The position numbers and the translations under genes were made by a program. Shown piece by piece: positions 21,892 through 33,766 of a stretch of 64,000 nt of DNA (position 1 is the stretch's first letter; every line of letters begins with the position of its first letter). The notes beneath the pieces were generated by a model that saw nothing but the letters and a program-made list of their open reading frames with translations, was not told the DNA's origin and did no database searches. Location: assembly GCA_016648135.1 (NCBI GenBank), contig JADDOH010000310.1, positions 60,205-124,204 on the forward strand, in the 5' to 3' direction. The stretch is from Agrypnia vestita. Lineage: Eukaryota > Arthropoda > Insecta > Trichoptera > Phryganeidae.

Positions 21892-21899
21892 CTCCCGAG

Positions 21900-23150
21900 T
21901 CCAGGTCGGCCCGCGAGCTGAGACGACACAATTTCGTCATGCGCCCTCCGCGGTCCCGTACAATTCAGTGTACCCCTCCCACCGCTCTTTTTATAATGTT
22001 CCCATCCTCCCTACCGCCCGAGGTGTCAGCCCTACAATGTGTGAACCGCCGGCGCCCACGCGGGCCCGGGACCAGCCGAGGGTCGATTGTGCTACATCAT
22101 CACCTGACGTATCCTTTATTCCGCCGGTGTATCGTGACAGTGTAATTGAACGAATTGAAATGTGTGTCCACGTGTACTCACAGGTCCTGCAAATACAATG
22201 AGAGCGCACGAAGAAAATTAACCATTTTCACGAACTTCCGCTTTATTAACAGGCATTGATGAACTTTATCTTACCCGTTGACGTGGTATAATATAGACAC
22301 GTTATTCCCATACTAGCCGGCTTTCATATGTAGCAAAATTGAGTCTGCTTGCAAAGTTTCAGCTCGATTGGAAAAGGGTTAAAAATCGATCCAAAGCTTT
22401 TTCGTCAAGCAACCAAGCAAGCAGACGCCACGAGTTAACAGAAAGGAAGTAAAAAGATCGCAAACTTCTGTGATGTACCTACAGTGGGATGAAATTATGT
22501 ATGAAAGTACCAGGGGATATAAGAGATGAAAACAATATAACAAACAACCTTTACGAAAAAATTAAGAAAATACGTAATACTTACTTTAGATTAAAAGCTA
22601 AATAAACTTACATCTTATGCTGTATATATTAGGAAATATAAAAATTATTTTATTACCTACCTTATGAATAAAATAAAAAATGAAGATAAGACTAACTTGC
22701 TGGTGTCATGTAATGGGGCATGAACCTGAAACTGAAAGAGACAACAAATCACATAATCAAGTAATCACGTAAAAATCAGGTAATTTGAAGTCACGGTGAT
22801 GATCATCTGATCACAACGAAGGTCTGTTCGATAACGAATGCAAGTAAGGCAATTACCTTACTTTTGAGTTGCCAAGATTTCACGTTTGTAACGTATCTAC
22901 AGTTTATTATATCATTGATCTTACGTATCAAATTAATTCCTGTAGCAATCACGAACTTTCATTATAAATTCAAGTTTATTTTCCGAGAACAAGAACTAGC
23001 CAAGGACAACGATATTATACTTTCCTGGCACCTAAAATCTATACATTCTCATCAAAGAAATTCCGGTAAATCACAGGTTTCGCTCTAGGTTCTGAGTGAA
23101 AGTTCAGAAAATTGTATATCTTTTGTATTGCGAAAATTGGTAGACAACTT
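21900..23150. other. No gene recognised
   Basis: A GC-rich patch at 21900-22100 gives several overlapping frames on both strands without motifs. The block at 22310-22440 (GAGTCTGC..GCAAAGTTTCAGCTCGATTGG) looks like part of a dispersed repeat. The rest is AT-rich and featureless to me. Confidence 0.5.
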
Positions 23151-23155
23151 TTGAC

Positions 23156-23300
23156 AACCAACTAACTAACTAACCATCACGCCGTTTCCCCGCAGGGGTA
23201 GGCAGAGAGGATTGAACGCCACACACTTCTATCCTAGCACACCGCTTTTGCTTCGGACACATTCATACATCTTCTCAAGTTCTAGGTTTTTGCGGCTTTT
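23156..23300 (-). mobile_element. RTE-like retrotransposon 3' end
   Basis: On the - strand this reads GTGTGCTAGGATAGAAG, TCAATCCTCTCTGCCTACCC and GGCGTGATGGTTAGTTAGTT. It is the same 3' end and (GTTA)n tail as the element at 13161-13596. The coding part has stops and is heavily truncated. Confidence 0.85.
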
Positions 23301-23377
23301 ATCTCTTGATAACTCAAAAATAAATTTATTATATATCAAAGTTAAATGTATTTGATTTTTAACTTTACTTTATTATT

Positions 23378-23612
23378 ATATGTGGGGTATAAAAGCAAAG
23401 GCAGCAATATTTAAAAGAATTAATGCAATCATCTAGGATTATTCATATAGAATGTATTGAATTAGAGATTTCATTGGGAATATTGCCTATAAATTTATAG
23501 AAAACATGTTTTTAGAAGGGATACATACATAAAATCTAGAATTCAGTACATTCTAAATTAGTAATCCTCGGTGACTACATTCAATACATTTTTTTTGGAT
23601 ATTGCTTTTATA
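23378..23612. mobile_element. MITE with GTGGGGTATAAAAGC ends, copy 2 (right end damaged)
   Basis: The left end TATGTGGGGTATAAAAGCA and most of the body match 19315-19577. At the right side TTTTGGATATTGCTTTTATA is followed by unrelated sequence, so the final CCCCACAT is lost. Confidence 0.78.
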
Positions 23613-23797
23613 CAGGGATTAGTGGAGTGGTGATATGAAATGAACGCCTATTCAATTATGCAAATGTAAAAATATACACATATGCATGTTGAATGCTAAT
23701 GTATAAATATCAATTTATAAATAAATAAATTGAATGAATATAATACGGGTGTCCCACAATACTGATACTTTAAGCGGTATATCGAAGATTAGGTTTA

Positions 23798-24558
23798 AGC
23801 CATGTATTCACTAGGGGACAAATCGCGAAAATTCCGCTCGACATGTCGCATCAACATCTACGCTCATGTTTCGGGGACAATGACGCGGTCAATTGACGTG
23901 CACACACCGGGACTCGCATATCTTGTCGCGGAAATGTCATCCGATGAGGTTATGGATGACAGCTGCGGTATCACATTTGGCGAAAACGGGGTTCCGCGCA
24001 ATTCGAAATGTTTTTTTGGGTCGCAATTTCAAATTAACGAGGTTTTACTGTAGTAAATTGAATATTATTAAAAACAAGGTCCTTTTTGCAAATAATTATT
24101 GTTTTCCAGACGTCACGGAAATATATCGCCCTATGAGGTTATGATGATAGCCGCGTATCTGTTTATGTTAATGAGTTTATCGAAAAGTAAGAGGAGAAAA
24201 AGAGGAGAATGCGAAATTATTAACTGCAAAGAGAAAGAAGGACGGACATTCTATGCGATCTTCGATCGATACAGCTCGATGAGTTCGAGAACGATTTCGT
24301 TTCCCCGCATTGTCATCTTGACAGATACAGCGCATGCGTATTCACTTGTAAACATACCACGTGGTACTGACGCTCCGCAGAATGTTGCAGTGAGTACGCT
24401 CGGGTACCGTGCGCATGGCAACGTTGCCACGGCACGTAGAAATGCCGCGCAATGTTGTGCGCGAGGTCGCGGAACAGTGCACGACGTTGCAACGTCACGT
24501 AGACTCTATGCCGCGCATGCTGTTGAGGGATAATTTGTCCCCTAGTGAATACATGGCT
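23798..24558 (+). mobile_element. Non-autonomous PIF/Harbinger-like element, copy 1 (761 bp)
   Basis: TTA is duplicated at both ends (23795-23797 and 24559-24561). Termini are AGCCATGTATTCACTAGGGG and its inverse. The middle (about 24120-24300) retains a small frame, MMIAAYLFMLMSLSKSKRRK, resembling the N-terminal start of Harbinger-type proteins. It is preceded by an intact-looking TGTTTTCCAG acceptor. The last 250 bp are GC-rich, with nested palindromes such as GCAACGTTGC. The near-identical inverted copy is 57472-58233. Confidence 0.85.
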
Positions 24559-25201
24559 TTATGATGCAAACCTGACAACAATTAAGACAGCTAAAAGTGT
24601 AGAGTGCGCTCAAACACAGCTTAAAATGATTCGTGATATTTGCAGTTTCATTAATTTGAGTTATCAACTTTCTTGGATCAGACTGACAACAAGTTCGAAT
24701 GTTCTCCTCAAGACATTTATCTCACTTAATTTAAATAATAATACTTGAGTTTAACTTAACAAAATTGACAGCGCTCGTACATTTTCTGAGATACTCGGTA
24801 TGTGCGCGAAATTTCACTTTCAAAGTGAAAAACATTTGTGAGTTTAACTGCGAATCAAGTAGAAATTTGTGAAAAAGGATGAGAAAAAAGTTTTATTAGT
24901 TATTTACTTTACTTTAGTATTTTTTTCTTGAAAATTCACTGTCATTCAAAATCAAAATCAGCATCAAAATGCATATGACATATTTATATATTTTACCATT
25001 CTGTGGCATGGCGGTCACAGATAACCTACAGCCAGAAAATCGAATAAATTCCAAAGAATAAGAATGAGTTTTTCTGAAATACTAAACTTAAAGACGTCAA
25101 AACTAGCGCGTTACTAAACAGAGAGACAAGGTAAGCGTGAGCACAATCGATCCCCAGGTGAACATGTCCGTGTCCGAACTTCAAAGACGGAAATCAAAAC
25201 G

Positions 25202-25510
25202 TTAATATGTGGATGTTTCAAAGTTTATAAAATCTAACCACGTCTCCGTGTGGATCAATACAAATAAGTACGTAACGACTCGGGTAAGAAGAATATAGTG
25301 CGATAAGTAACGAAAATACGAAAATATGCGTCTTAGTCTTAAATACCCGTTAAAAATAACCAGTTGTCTCTCCATTCCATCAAATGTAAATAGATACTTT
25401 ATTGAGGGCTCCAATGTGGTTGGGGCCGCACCAACCCTTGCACACTTGGCGTAGCTGAGAATACTTTGACGGAGTGCGTAGTATACCATTTTTAAAAGAC
25501 TGAGATTCAT
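25202..25510 (-). pseudogene. Non-LTR reverse transcriptase C-terminal scrap
   Basis: It contains KMVYYALRQSILSYA and GAAPTTLEPSIK, the thumb-region pattern also present at 32637-32951 (KKMVYYALVQSLLRYG, GGAYKSTVEPL). The rest of the frame is not recognisable and lacks catalytic motifs. Confidence 0.65.
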
Positions 25511-25684
25511 GAAGCTGCGTGGAGTTTTGAATTTTCCTTTTATTCCTTATATACAATGTTTAAAAGTATAACCCTAATATATAGTCATTTTTGTGTTTGT
25601 GTTTTATTTCTTACGTGCAATATATCAATTTTATTTCTAATGTGTAGTCTTTCTAATGATAAAACTTTAAAAAAAAACTGTACA

Positions 25685-25770
25685 GGTAGTTGCTTCAGAA
25701 CAGATCTTGTCTGGTGAAGCAACTACCTTCATTTATATGTACAAATTTAAACGAAATAAATAAATAAAAT
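25685..25770 (+). repeat. 13-bp-stem hairpin with AT-rich tail, probable retroelement 3' end
   Basis: GGTAGTTGCTTCA (25685-25697) pairs perfectly with 25715-25727 across a 17-nt loop. An AAATAAATAAATAAA tail follows. A stem-loop before a simple tail is a common 3' end of non-LTR elements, but no matching ORF was identified upstream. Confidence 0.6.
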
Positions 25771-25774
25771 ACTC

Positions 25775-26880
25775 GGTTGACTGCAGATCATCATGAGGAG
25801 TTAGTCTGTCCAGATGAAGTCCTCGTTTGATGTCCTCACGTCCTCACCGATGAATCTGAATGTGAATGGAACACGACACGTGAACCCTGCGATGATTGCA
25901 AACTCTATCACGATCAGCAATCATCCCAAGCGTTACTGCAAACTATAAATCAACTGTTGGTCTTTTTGTCTGTTGGTCTTGACACCACAAATCACTAGTA
26001 ATGGGTCCGCTCTGTACTAAGTACTACAATGTAGGGACTTCGTTATACTGAAGTTCAAATTTCACACCTTTTTAATTGTTCACACTTTAAACACATACAT
26101 ATTTGGAAGTTGATGTCTGTCAGAAATAATTTTTTGAGTGTTTGATGTGGATAAAATGGCTGATGAAAGCACATACTTTTAAGAAAGACAATCGAATTAG
26201 CATGTGTAAACTCGACCTCTTGTAAAACGATGACCTTTTTCCATTTAGGAATGGAAAGAGGTCTTCGTTGGTAACAGCATAACCTGAATATGTGCCAAAG
26301 GGTTATAATATAAATTAAAGATGAATCTGTCAACTTATACATTTAATATCAGATAAAAGTAATATTGTATTAAAGTGTACTTAAGTAGACCAACGACGCC
26401 AAGAGAAAAGGATAGACCAATGAGACGAAAAACTACTTGTGATTTTTATATTGATGTTTCTTCGTTTTCATAAATTCTCTGTGAATTTTCTGGTTAGTTC
26501 CTCCTCTTCCTCTTAAACCTCTTTTAAATTTTAGTGTTCTCTCACTAAAATATTCACATCAACAATATTCTCTGTGAGTTATCCAGTTTTTTATCCAAAA
26601 AAATCCACTTTTTTGGTTCTTATATTACTTCTTCCAATTTTGCCTCCTGCGGATAGGTAATCGATTCTTACAACTAACGAATTGAACGTAATGTTAGTTC
26701 TTCGCATTCATTTACTACGTCCATTTATTTTATATCCGTCTATACCTTTTTATATAAAATATATTTGTTATGTAAAAGCCTATATGCATTGCTGCTCTTT
26801 ACTTTATATTTTTAATTTTTATACTCATGTTTTGGTGCTATACACATATTGTTTAATGTATGTGTTTTTTGAAATTTATA
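25775..26880. other. No gene recognised
   Basis: AT-rich sequence with small chance frames. A 35-bp piece at about 26175-26215 is shared with the palindromic MITE at 16074-16214. Confidence 0.5.
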
Positions 26881-26883
26881 ATA

Positions 26884-26942
26884 TATTCTTTATGTAAAAG
26901 CCTATACCTAATGGGCGTAAACAAATAAATAAATAAATAAAT
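26884..26942 (+). repeat. Retroelement-like 3' tail, family member 1
   Basis: TATGTAAAAGCCTATA then CGTAAACAAATAAATAAATA. The same tail ends the repeats at about 35620-35670 and 39885-39930, pointing to a dispersed family with an (AAAT)n tail. Confidence 0.65.
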
Positions 26943-27363
26943 ACCTCTATCTAAAACCGTACACAAAAATCGAAGACTAAGTAATGTTTTGTCCTTACTA
27001 AATAACCTCTAAATAAATTTGATTGACCTCGGTCAGGAAGTTCAGTATTTTGCATATTTTTCCCCTTTTGCCGCATATTATACTAATGTAATAAGCCTAC
27101 ATTACAATGACTCAGTTCCTACCCCTCCATCCATAATATCCAACACCCAAGACCGAGAAGTATTTGGATGACACCAGAGCTGCGGAGTCAAAGAGTGAAA
27201 CGCGGACGGAGTTGTGAGAAATCTGCCGACTCCTTGTTTTTTATTTTAATCTATTTTAATTAATCGATAATGGATGTGTTTATGTCTTGATTGTGTATAC
27301 TTCAGAAATATGGAGCAAGAGCGTATCAATACCGGATGCATATATGTAGGTACATAAGAGATA

Positions 27364-27508
27364 CAGTTGCCGGCAAACTTCTTGGACATTTTTCGCCGTG
27401 GTGGGGGTATGCGCAGAAGGCAAATTTTGGGTCTCGTTGGTGGAATGGTACATGCGCAAACTCTCCCCCACTTCGCCGAAAAATGTTCAACATGTTTGCC
27501 GGCATCTG
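27364..27508. mobile_element. TA-inserting MITE, copy 2 of 3
   Basis: Flanked by TA at 27362-27363 and 27509-27510. Ends CAGTTGCCGGCAAACTTCTT and the inverse of CAGATGCCGGCAAACATG. At 145 bp it is the best preserved copy, in the same orientation as copy 1. The interior includes TGCGCAGAAGGCAAATTTTG and TGGTGGAATGGTACATGCGC. Confidence 0.9.
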
Positions 27509-27659
27509 TACTTTTATGCGGGAGGTCATTCCTTCGCCAATTATATCACGAATCGTGTGAGGTATGCTCACTCTAGTGCACGCAGCCGAGCTGATTTGTA
27601 CTGTATCTTACCTTTTTTTTGTGACTTCTTTAAGTTAGACTCTTACGTCTATTTTCCTT

Positions 27660-28078
27660 TTTTTTTATTTTTTTTTTATTATTATTTATTACATATTTTA
27701 CAATTAAGAAAAATCCTGCTAACTACGAGTTAGTTATCAGCAGGTTTCTTCTAGTACTAATGAATATACATTACCATTTAGTAACAGTGCTGGCTTACAT
27801 AAGAATTTATAAAATTATTTAAAAATAGTAAGGAAGCAGAGAGAATTTATAAAAATTATATAAAATTATTTAGAATGCAGACAGTTCACTATTGTTCATA
27901 ATAAACTCCTGCATGCCACTTTTACCTTTGCGTATGAATCCAACCCAAACAAGTCGGAGGGCATACCGTTGAAAACCGTCGGTGTTTTCACTTGTAATGT
28001 TCTTTCCCCAAAATAATTGTTGCATCTCGGTACAATATATTTTCCAAGTGACATTTGTCTCGTATTATACGTATTCAT
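27660..28078 (-). mobile_element. Non-LTR retrotransposon 3' end with hairpin and A/T tail
   Basis: The frame 28078-27896 gives NTYNTRQMSLGKYIVPRC, YFGERTLQV and TVFNGMPSDL. This is the extreme C-terminal pattern of CR1/Jockey-type polymerases (NTR..., YG..., WN.LP with the Trp lost). Downstream on the - strand is a stem-loop (27744-27715, CCTGCT...AGCAGG), then an ATAATAAAAAAAAA tail. The rest of the element is missing. Confidence 0.7.
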
Positions 28079-28311
28079 TACAAGTGTTTTGTGGTCATCG
28101 TTATAGTAGTTAGTTTAGTTATCTGAAAACTGTGTGTGGAAAACAGCGGATCTCTCTTTGTTTTTCGCTTGCGAAGCTACAGACGAACGTACAACGACAT
28201 TAATTTCTTCCAAGGATGATATACTGTATCGCTATTCTATGTATGCCCCTCATTTTATATAAAATAAAAAATTATAGCGGATATTATATTGTGAAAAACA
28301 CAACCTTGTAC

Positions 28312-29236
28312 CACAGTATAGTAAAGCATACAGTATGTTAACTTGGCAGTGTCCTTGAAATAAATACCTACGGCCGCTTGGTACTTAAACTTGGTTAAAC
28401 ACGCACCAGGGCTGCTCATTGACCGACTCATTGGGGTTAGGTACGTATTTGAAAATGCTATTTTAAATTGTCATGTTATCGTTTCATTAAATATTACTGC
28501 AAATTTTGTAAGTTTTAATTTTAATTATTTCTACTTGGGTTTTATATTATGTTTTAAAAGAAATTGTGAGTTAGTATGGAGGGAATGGAATAAACATGCA
28601 TTTTTTGTTTTTTGCTTAGTTTAATAAATCCAAAACCTTTTCAAATTCTAGGAAGTAATAAAATGAATTATTTATTTATATTAGGAAGACTTACAGCAAC
28701 AAACGAAAAAGGATAACAAATTACATATATAGAAATACAGGTACCCAATTATAGAAATATTATATTAGTTAAAAACAAACATCTGAATAAGCAACACGAA
28801 GTAATTTAAAATTGAACGAGCAAGAAAAATAATGATATAAGACTACCTTAAGATATAAGACTAAACAGAACAACCAAAAAATAAAGAATTATTTCACAAC
28901 TTATTTACGAAAGCATAACATAAAAAATGTTAAAAATAAAGAATTAAATTTCAAATTATTTTTGTTGCAAAAGTAGTAAATAATAAAATGATTTATTTAT
29001 ATTAAGAATATCAACAACAGCAGATAAAGAACAATAAACAATTTATTTATTTATGTTCGATAATTTCGAGCCATAATTGACGTAAATGAATGCGCGGGAG
29101 CGTCTCACACTGCTTGCGTCCGTACGTTACTGCAGCCCTGCGGCGACTGAGCAGTCTGAAGTATACCGAGATTTCGAAGGGTGTCGTTTCGGCTGTTTGT
29201 ATGAAGATATAATACTGTATGCTTTACTATACTGTG
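28312..29236. mobile_element. CACAGTATAGTAAAGC-end DNA element, interrupted copy (925 bp)
   Basis: CTTGTAC occurs at 28305-28311 and 29237-29243, a 7-bp target duplication. Ends are CACAGTATAGTAAAGCATAC and its inverse. The outer 125 bp and 170 bp match the 302-bp copy at 34984-35285 (opposite orientation). The centre (about 28437-29067) is a roughly 630-bp insertion of AT-rich sequence. That insertion contains its own pair of 60-bp direct repeats near 28655 and 28980. The superfamily is not assigned. Confidence 0.82.
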
Positions 29237-29244
29237 CTTGTACT

Positions 29245-30345
29245 GTCAAGTAAGGACATTATACATTCCGCAAGCAATAAAACACTGATATTTTTTAAAA
29301 TCTTCGAGAGACCGCTCATAAATTAGAAGTTGTATAATTTATATGTTAATAAGTCATCACAAAAATGAAAGGAGATGTCACTTTTGAAACGGGGGTATGT
29401 CTGAAAGGCGAACAAAGAGACAAAAGGATTCTGAGAAGGCTTCTGTGGCGCGCTCCGGGTTAGCGAGCATTATACAAATAGCATGGACCTTATGCGGGTA
29501 ATACCCACAAAACATCCATCTTAAGTGCCCTTATCGCTTCCTGCCATCGATGGTCGATCTTGTAGTCCACAAATCCACACTGAAGGGCTGTCAAAACACC
29601 AGTCGTCTATATTAGGATTGCGCTAGATCTGCATCCAGTACCTACTGCGTTTTTCTCCATTGCCAGCTTATGAAAAACAAATCATATTTATGTATTTTTT
29701 AGAAATGAGGCGTACTTACGGATTATTTTAAAACAGATTTAGATATTATTTATTTTTATAAATGTGTAGAAATATTATATATGGATTAATTAACATTCGA
29801 GTCACTTTAATCCGGGTTACATCGAAATTTTAGTTTTCTTACGTCAGTTACATTTTTGACGTTTATTTTTTAGGTTAGAAAATATGTGAAAATAGTAAGA
29901 ATATTGCTGTGTGTATGTTGTGTTCGCATGTCTATTTTTATTTTAATAAAAAAAAATAATGTTGAAAGGTATGCAATGTGTGGTAACCCTGTATGGGGTG
30001 GACCGTTAAAGTTGGCAGCTATAATCTTATCAGAATGAAATGAAATAAGTAGGTAGAGTCTCCGCCATTTAGAGATGCCAAAGCTCATAGGGTGACCATG
30101 GTGTAAAAATACAAAAATATTTGATTTTATTTTTAACATTACCACATATCTATATATTTTAAAATCATGTTCGGGGTATCATTCAGGGTAAAGGACCACT
30201 CAAACAAAATAATTCGATTTAGGTATTTTATTACAAAAATAATATAAAAATCAAAATACTTTATATAAAAAAATGCATTGAAAATGGATAAAATATTAAC
30301 TAGGAAAAATGACAAAAAATTAAACAAATATTTAAACGAATCTCG
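29245..30345. other. No gene recognised
   Basis: Mixed AT-rich sequence. Chance frames at 29870-30145 (-) and 30139-30384 (-) carry no motifs; the second overlaps the real transposase tail in another frame. Confidence 0.5.
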
Positions 30346-30349
30346 AAAA

Positions 30350-30500
30350 TTATAAGTACGCATCGCAATCAGATATATCATCACTTTCGTTACCAGACAA
30401 ATTAAAAATTAAATTACTTTCATCGGTGAAATCGTCAAATGCAATGTCCCGTTCCCAATATTGGCGTTCTATTTTGCAAAGGTACATGACTGCAGATATT
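30350..30500 (-). pseudogene. C-terminal tail of a DDE_3-type transposase (fragment B)
   Basis: The frame reads MYLCKIERQYWERDI, then an acidic serine-rich tail ending SGNESDDISDCDAYL and TAA at 30350. The CxxxxKIExxYW segment is the usual element after the DDE domain in this transposase type. It lies 0.9 kb downstream of fragment A (31368-31563). The sequence between does not code. Confidence 0.6.
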
Positions 30501-30948
30501 ACCCCGGAATAATCCAAGATGATGGTCCCGTTGTTCGTACAATAAAAAAGAGTATTTCACTATATAATTGAATGTCCTGATTACGAAATGAAAAATAATT
30601 CACACTTTAATAATAAGTATTAAATAAAATATTGCATTTTAAAATTTCGATAATTATACCATACATTTTGAATGTCAATTATTACTTTCAGAACTATAGA
30701 AAAAGGTATATAAAAGAAAAATCGCAAACCACAAATAATAATAAATAAAAAATATTATGAAATATTAATTTTGTTTTTTATGGCAGCACCAAATATTCAC
30801 GCAAATAATGAAATATAGAAAATTAATTAAGAAACTATAAATTATTTGAAATTTAAAAAAAAATCATCAAAATAATCACATTATATTAATAAAAATACTG
30901 AAGGTAATGTATCAAAAATAACCGTAATCTAAATTAAACAAACCAAAC

Positions 30949-31066
30949 CTAATAACCTAACCTAACCTAATCAAACCTAATAACCAAACCAAACCAAACC
31001 TAACCTAACCAAACCTAATAACCTAACATAACCAAACCAAACCTAATAACCTAACCTAACAAAACC
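30949..31066 (+). repeat. Degenerate CCTAA (TTAGG) telomere-like array
   Basis: About 120 bp of AACCTAACCTAACC interspersed with AACCAAACC and CCTAATAACC variants. TTAGG is the ancestral insect telomere repeat, and this strand carries its complement. The tract sits between the two transposase fragments. Confidence 0.8.
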
Positions 31067-31367
31067 TAAAAACAAAAGCATTCAAACCATCAAAAATCAA
31101 GCCTATTAATAAAATACAAAAAGAACCTACGTTCAATATTCATCACATTTCCTTCGTCTATAAATATAAATTTGTCATGTAAACTTATACATTGTCTATG
31201 ATTTACACATTTTTCCTCAGATTTTGCCTATGAAATGTCAAAATATACGGTACATTTTTCTAAACTTTAAAATGTAATATCTTATTTAATACTTATTATT
31301 TAAACACAAATTATCTTTCATTTTGTTATTAGCACATTCAATAATATAATGTAATACTCATTTTTAT

Positions 31368-31563
31368 TATATATGCAATGAGACCGTAATGGACGACACC
31401 TTTTCTTTAACTAATTTTTCGACGGAATTCAATGTCATGTCGACATTTCTAGACCCTACATGCCCCTTTACGATTAACCAAATGTTTTCTTTCGCGTTAA
31501 GGTCTGGGTGATATGGCGGAAGAAATAATACGTCATGACCACTTTCGATGAGCAGCTTGTCGT
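31368..31563 (-). pseudogene. DDE_3-type (IS630/Tc1-like) transposase fragment A
   Basis: The open frame gives ESGHDVLFLPPYHPDLNAKE, NIWLIVKGHVGSRNVDMTL, then KLVKEKVSSIT. The HDVLFLPPYHPDLN.KE.IW block carries the last catalytic Asp/Glu region of DDE_3 transposases found in insect genomes. It is open but isolated. The N-terminal half was not found upstream. Confidence 0.85.
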
Positions 31564-32089
31564 CAACGCTTCAGATATGGTCACCCTATTTTTCTTCGAG
31601 CAAGCGCGCATCCTTCCGCCTCGAGAGTTGAAAACGAACTAAAAGATTCATTACTGGTCTGCTCGACATGACATTAACCAATCAACGAAGCGCTATCCAC
31701 TAACACATTTACAGACCTGCATATTACACAATTTTTTTGTTTATGTGTTAGTTTTGGCATTCTTAAATGACACTGGCTATAGCTACCTAAATATGTAGGT
31801 ACTGCGAATATTCCCTGTTCATTTCTAGTACATTGAATGCTGAAATAAACATAGTCTCTCTGCCTGAAATATATGAATATAATGCATAGGGGCACCCACA
31901 GCGCCATTACACATGAATCACAGTTATTAGCCAGCAAGTGACATATTTCATGATTAAAATGCAATCCTTTCAGATTCTGCGGATCTTTTCGAGTATGTAA
32001 GTACTCGGAATGATTGAGAATTGTTAAGATCTTTAACCATGTTTTTGCAATTTCAATTTAACTTGTGTTGCCAGTTCTTACACATTATT

Positions 32090-32235
32090 CTTATCAATGG
32101 ATCATTCACACCGCGGTTAAATATTACAAAAGGTGTTAAACAGGCTTGCGCAATTTCACCATGGCTGTTCAGCTTGCAAATGGATAATTGTGTGAAAGAA
32201 CTGCAATGTACGAATGCAGGAGAAACAATTAACAA
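32090..32235 (+). pseudogene. Reverse transcriptase palm fragment
   Basis: INGSFTPRLNITKGVKQACA then ISPWLFSLQMDNCVKELQ. This is the GVRQGC..SP.LF....D motif block of non-LTR reverse transcriptases, with Gly replaced by Ala. It lies in a short frame with nothing else of the element around it. Confidence 0.75.
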
Positions 32236-32394
32236 TTTGATTGTATGTTGTTTTATAATAAATTGATTCTACGTTATAACATTTTTACAGACATTATACC
32301 CCCCATAATATGAGCCAAAGCTCGAGCTTATGGGAAGAGTATTTACAAGCTAAATTAAAGTATAAAAGCATAAACCACTTAGAAGTAGTATTTT

Positions 32395-32951
32395 TTTTTA
32401 TTATACAGAAACCATTTGAGACATGTGGGCATTGTTACAATATTCATCGTTGTCCAAAATCAAGGATTTGACTTCTTTCTTAAACTGTTCGTATTTTGGA
32501 ATGTTCCTTTCTTGAAATTTGTTTTGCGACAACAATGTATTGTACCATTTAACTCCCAAGTATGTGTAATGATGTTGTGCCATGGTGGCTCTTAAAGTTG
32601 GTATCTTTATTTGTCCCTTTGTTCGATATCTATTAGTTATGCGTCTAAGGGGTGAGATTTATTTATAAAATAATCTTTGTAAATTTGGCATAGGGATTTT
32701 GTTTTGTATATTTTTGTGAGTGATGGTTCATTAAATTCTTGAAATATATTTACAGTAGGATAGTCGTAAGGTTTTTTGAGAATCGTTTTAATAATTATTT
32801 TTTGCATTATGATTAATGGCTCTACAGTGGATTTATAAGCCCCTCCCCACCCAATAATACCATACCGTAAGAGGGACTGCACTAACGCGTAATACACCAT
32901 TTTCTTAATCCACCATATCTGTACAGCAGGATGACTAAACCACTGTCTCAA
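32395..32951 (-). pseudogene. Non-LTR retrotransposon polymerase C-terminus with 3' A-tail
   Basis: The frame 32951-32637 has IKKMVYYALVQSLLRYGIIG, GWGGAYKSTVEPLIIMQK and PSLTKIYKTKSL. After a break, 32583-32401 continues with YTYLGVKWYNTLLSQ and a polar tail. An ATAATAAAAAAAAA tail follows at 32402-32390. It is the same family as 25202-25510. Confidence 0.8.
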
Positions 32952-33099
32952 GGTTTCCAGCCATGATGTTCTCCTTCTTCCATAACCCCGACTTCCGGCA
33001 ACCTTTCTCTACATTACGAGATGCAAGGTCTCGTTATTTTCACGTGTCCGAGATTTTGAAGCTTTCGGATTTTTATTGTTGTAATTACTTATATTTCCT

Positions 33100-33766
33100 T
33101 ATCCATCCGAACACGTTCATTCAGACCAAAACATTCCATGGAGGAAAGAGATCAAATACCTCGGTGTCACTCTCGACTCCAAACTCACCTTCCGCACTCA
33201 CATTCAAAACATAACTGAAGCTGCGACACGTGCACTTCACGCCATCTACAGTAGCCGGCAAACATCTTGAAATTCTACGGCGTAGTGGGAGGAAGTTTGC
33301 GCATCTACCTTTCCACCAAAGAGACCCAAATTTCGTCTTCTGCGCATTCCCCCACCACGTCAAAGAATTTCAAGAAGTTTGCCGGCAACTGTACCCACTC
33401 ATGAGCCGGAATAGCGCACTGGCCATAGACAACAAGCTCCTTATATACAAGGCCATAGTCCGGCCCATCATGACATATGCAGCCCCCACATGGGGCCACG
33501 CTGCACGCACACACATAAACAGACTACAGATCCTGCAAAACAAAGCCATTCGGCTAGCACTGAATGCGCCGCGTTGGATCAGGATCACACAATTACATCA
33601 CGACTCGAGCATTCGGCCTCTTCAAGACCACATCAGAGACTTGGCCAAGCGTTTTTATGCAGTCATCACCACACACCATAACCCCATGTCGCGCTATGAC
33701 GAGAATATCCCCGAAAGAATCAGGAGACCCAAGACGGTCCTCCTAGCAGTAATCCTGAGTCATTAA
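33100..33766 (+). pseudogene. Jockey-like reverse transcriptase C-terminus interrupted by a MITE
   Basis: The upstream part (to 33248) reads IPWRKEIKYLGVTLDSKLTF. After the 143-bp MITE the same frame resumes with LMSRNSALAIDNKLLIYK, RPIMTYAAPTWGHAA, LQILQNKAIRLAL and a stop at 33766. Removing the MITE and one TA restores the frame through Ala-Ile-Tyr-Pro-Leu. The 5' part, including endonuclease and catalytic residues, is absent. Confidence 0.87.
33249..33391. mobile_element. TA-inserting MITE, copy 3 of 3 (inverted), inside a retrotransposon ORF
   Basis: TA at 33247-33248 and 33392-33393. Ends CAGTAGCCGGCAAACATC and the inverse of CAGTTGCCGGCAAACTTC. The interior is inverted relative to copies 1 and 2. 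Its host sequence is known on both sides, so the exact element limits and the TA duplication are directly readable. Confidence 0.92.

Noticed and set aside
24313..24533. Open frames in the GC-rich part of the Harbinger-like elements (also 57418-57751)
   Set aside because: They arise from the palindromic GC-rich terminal region, differ between strands, and carry no motif.
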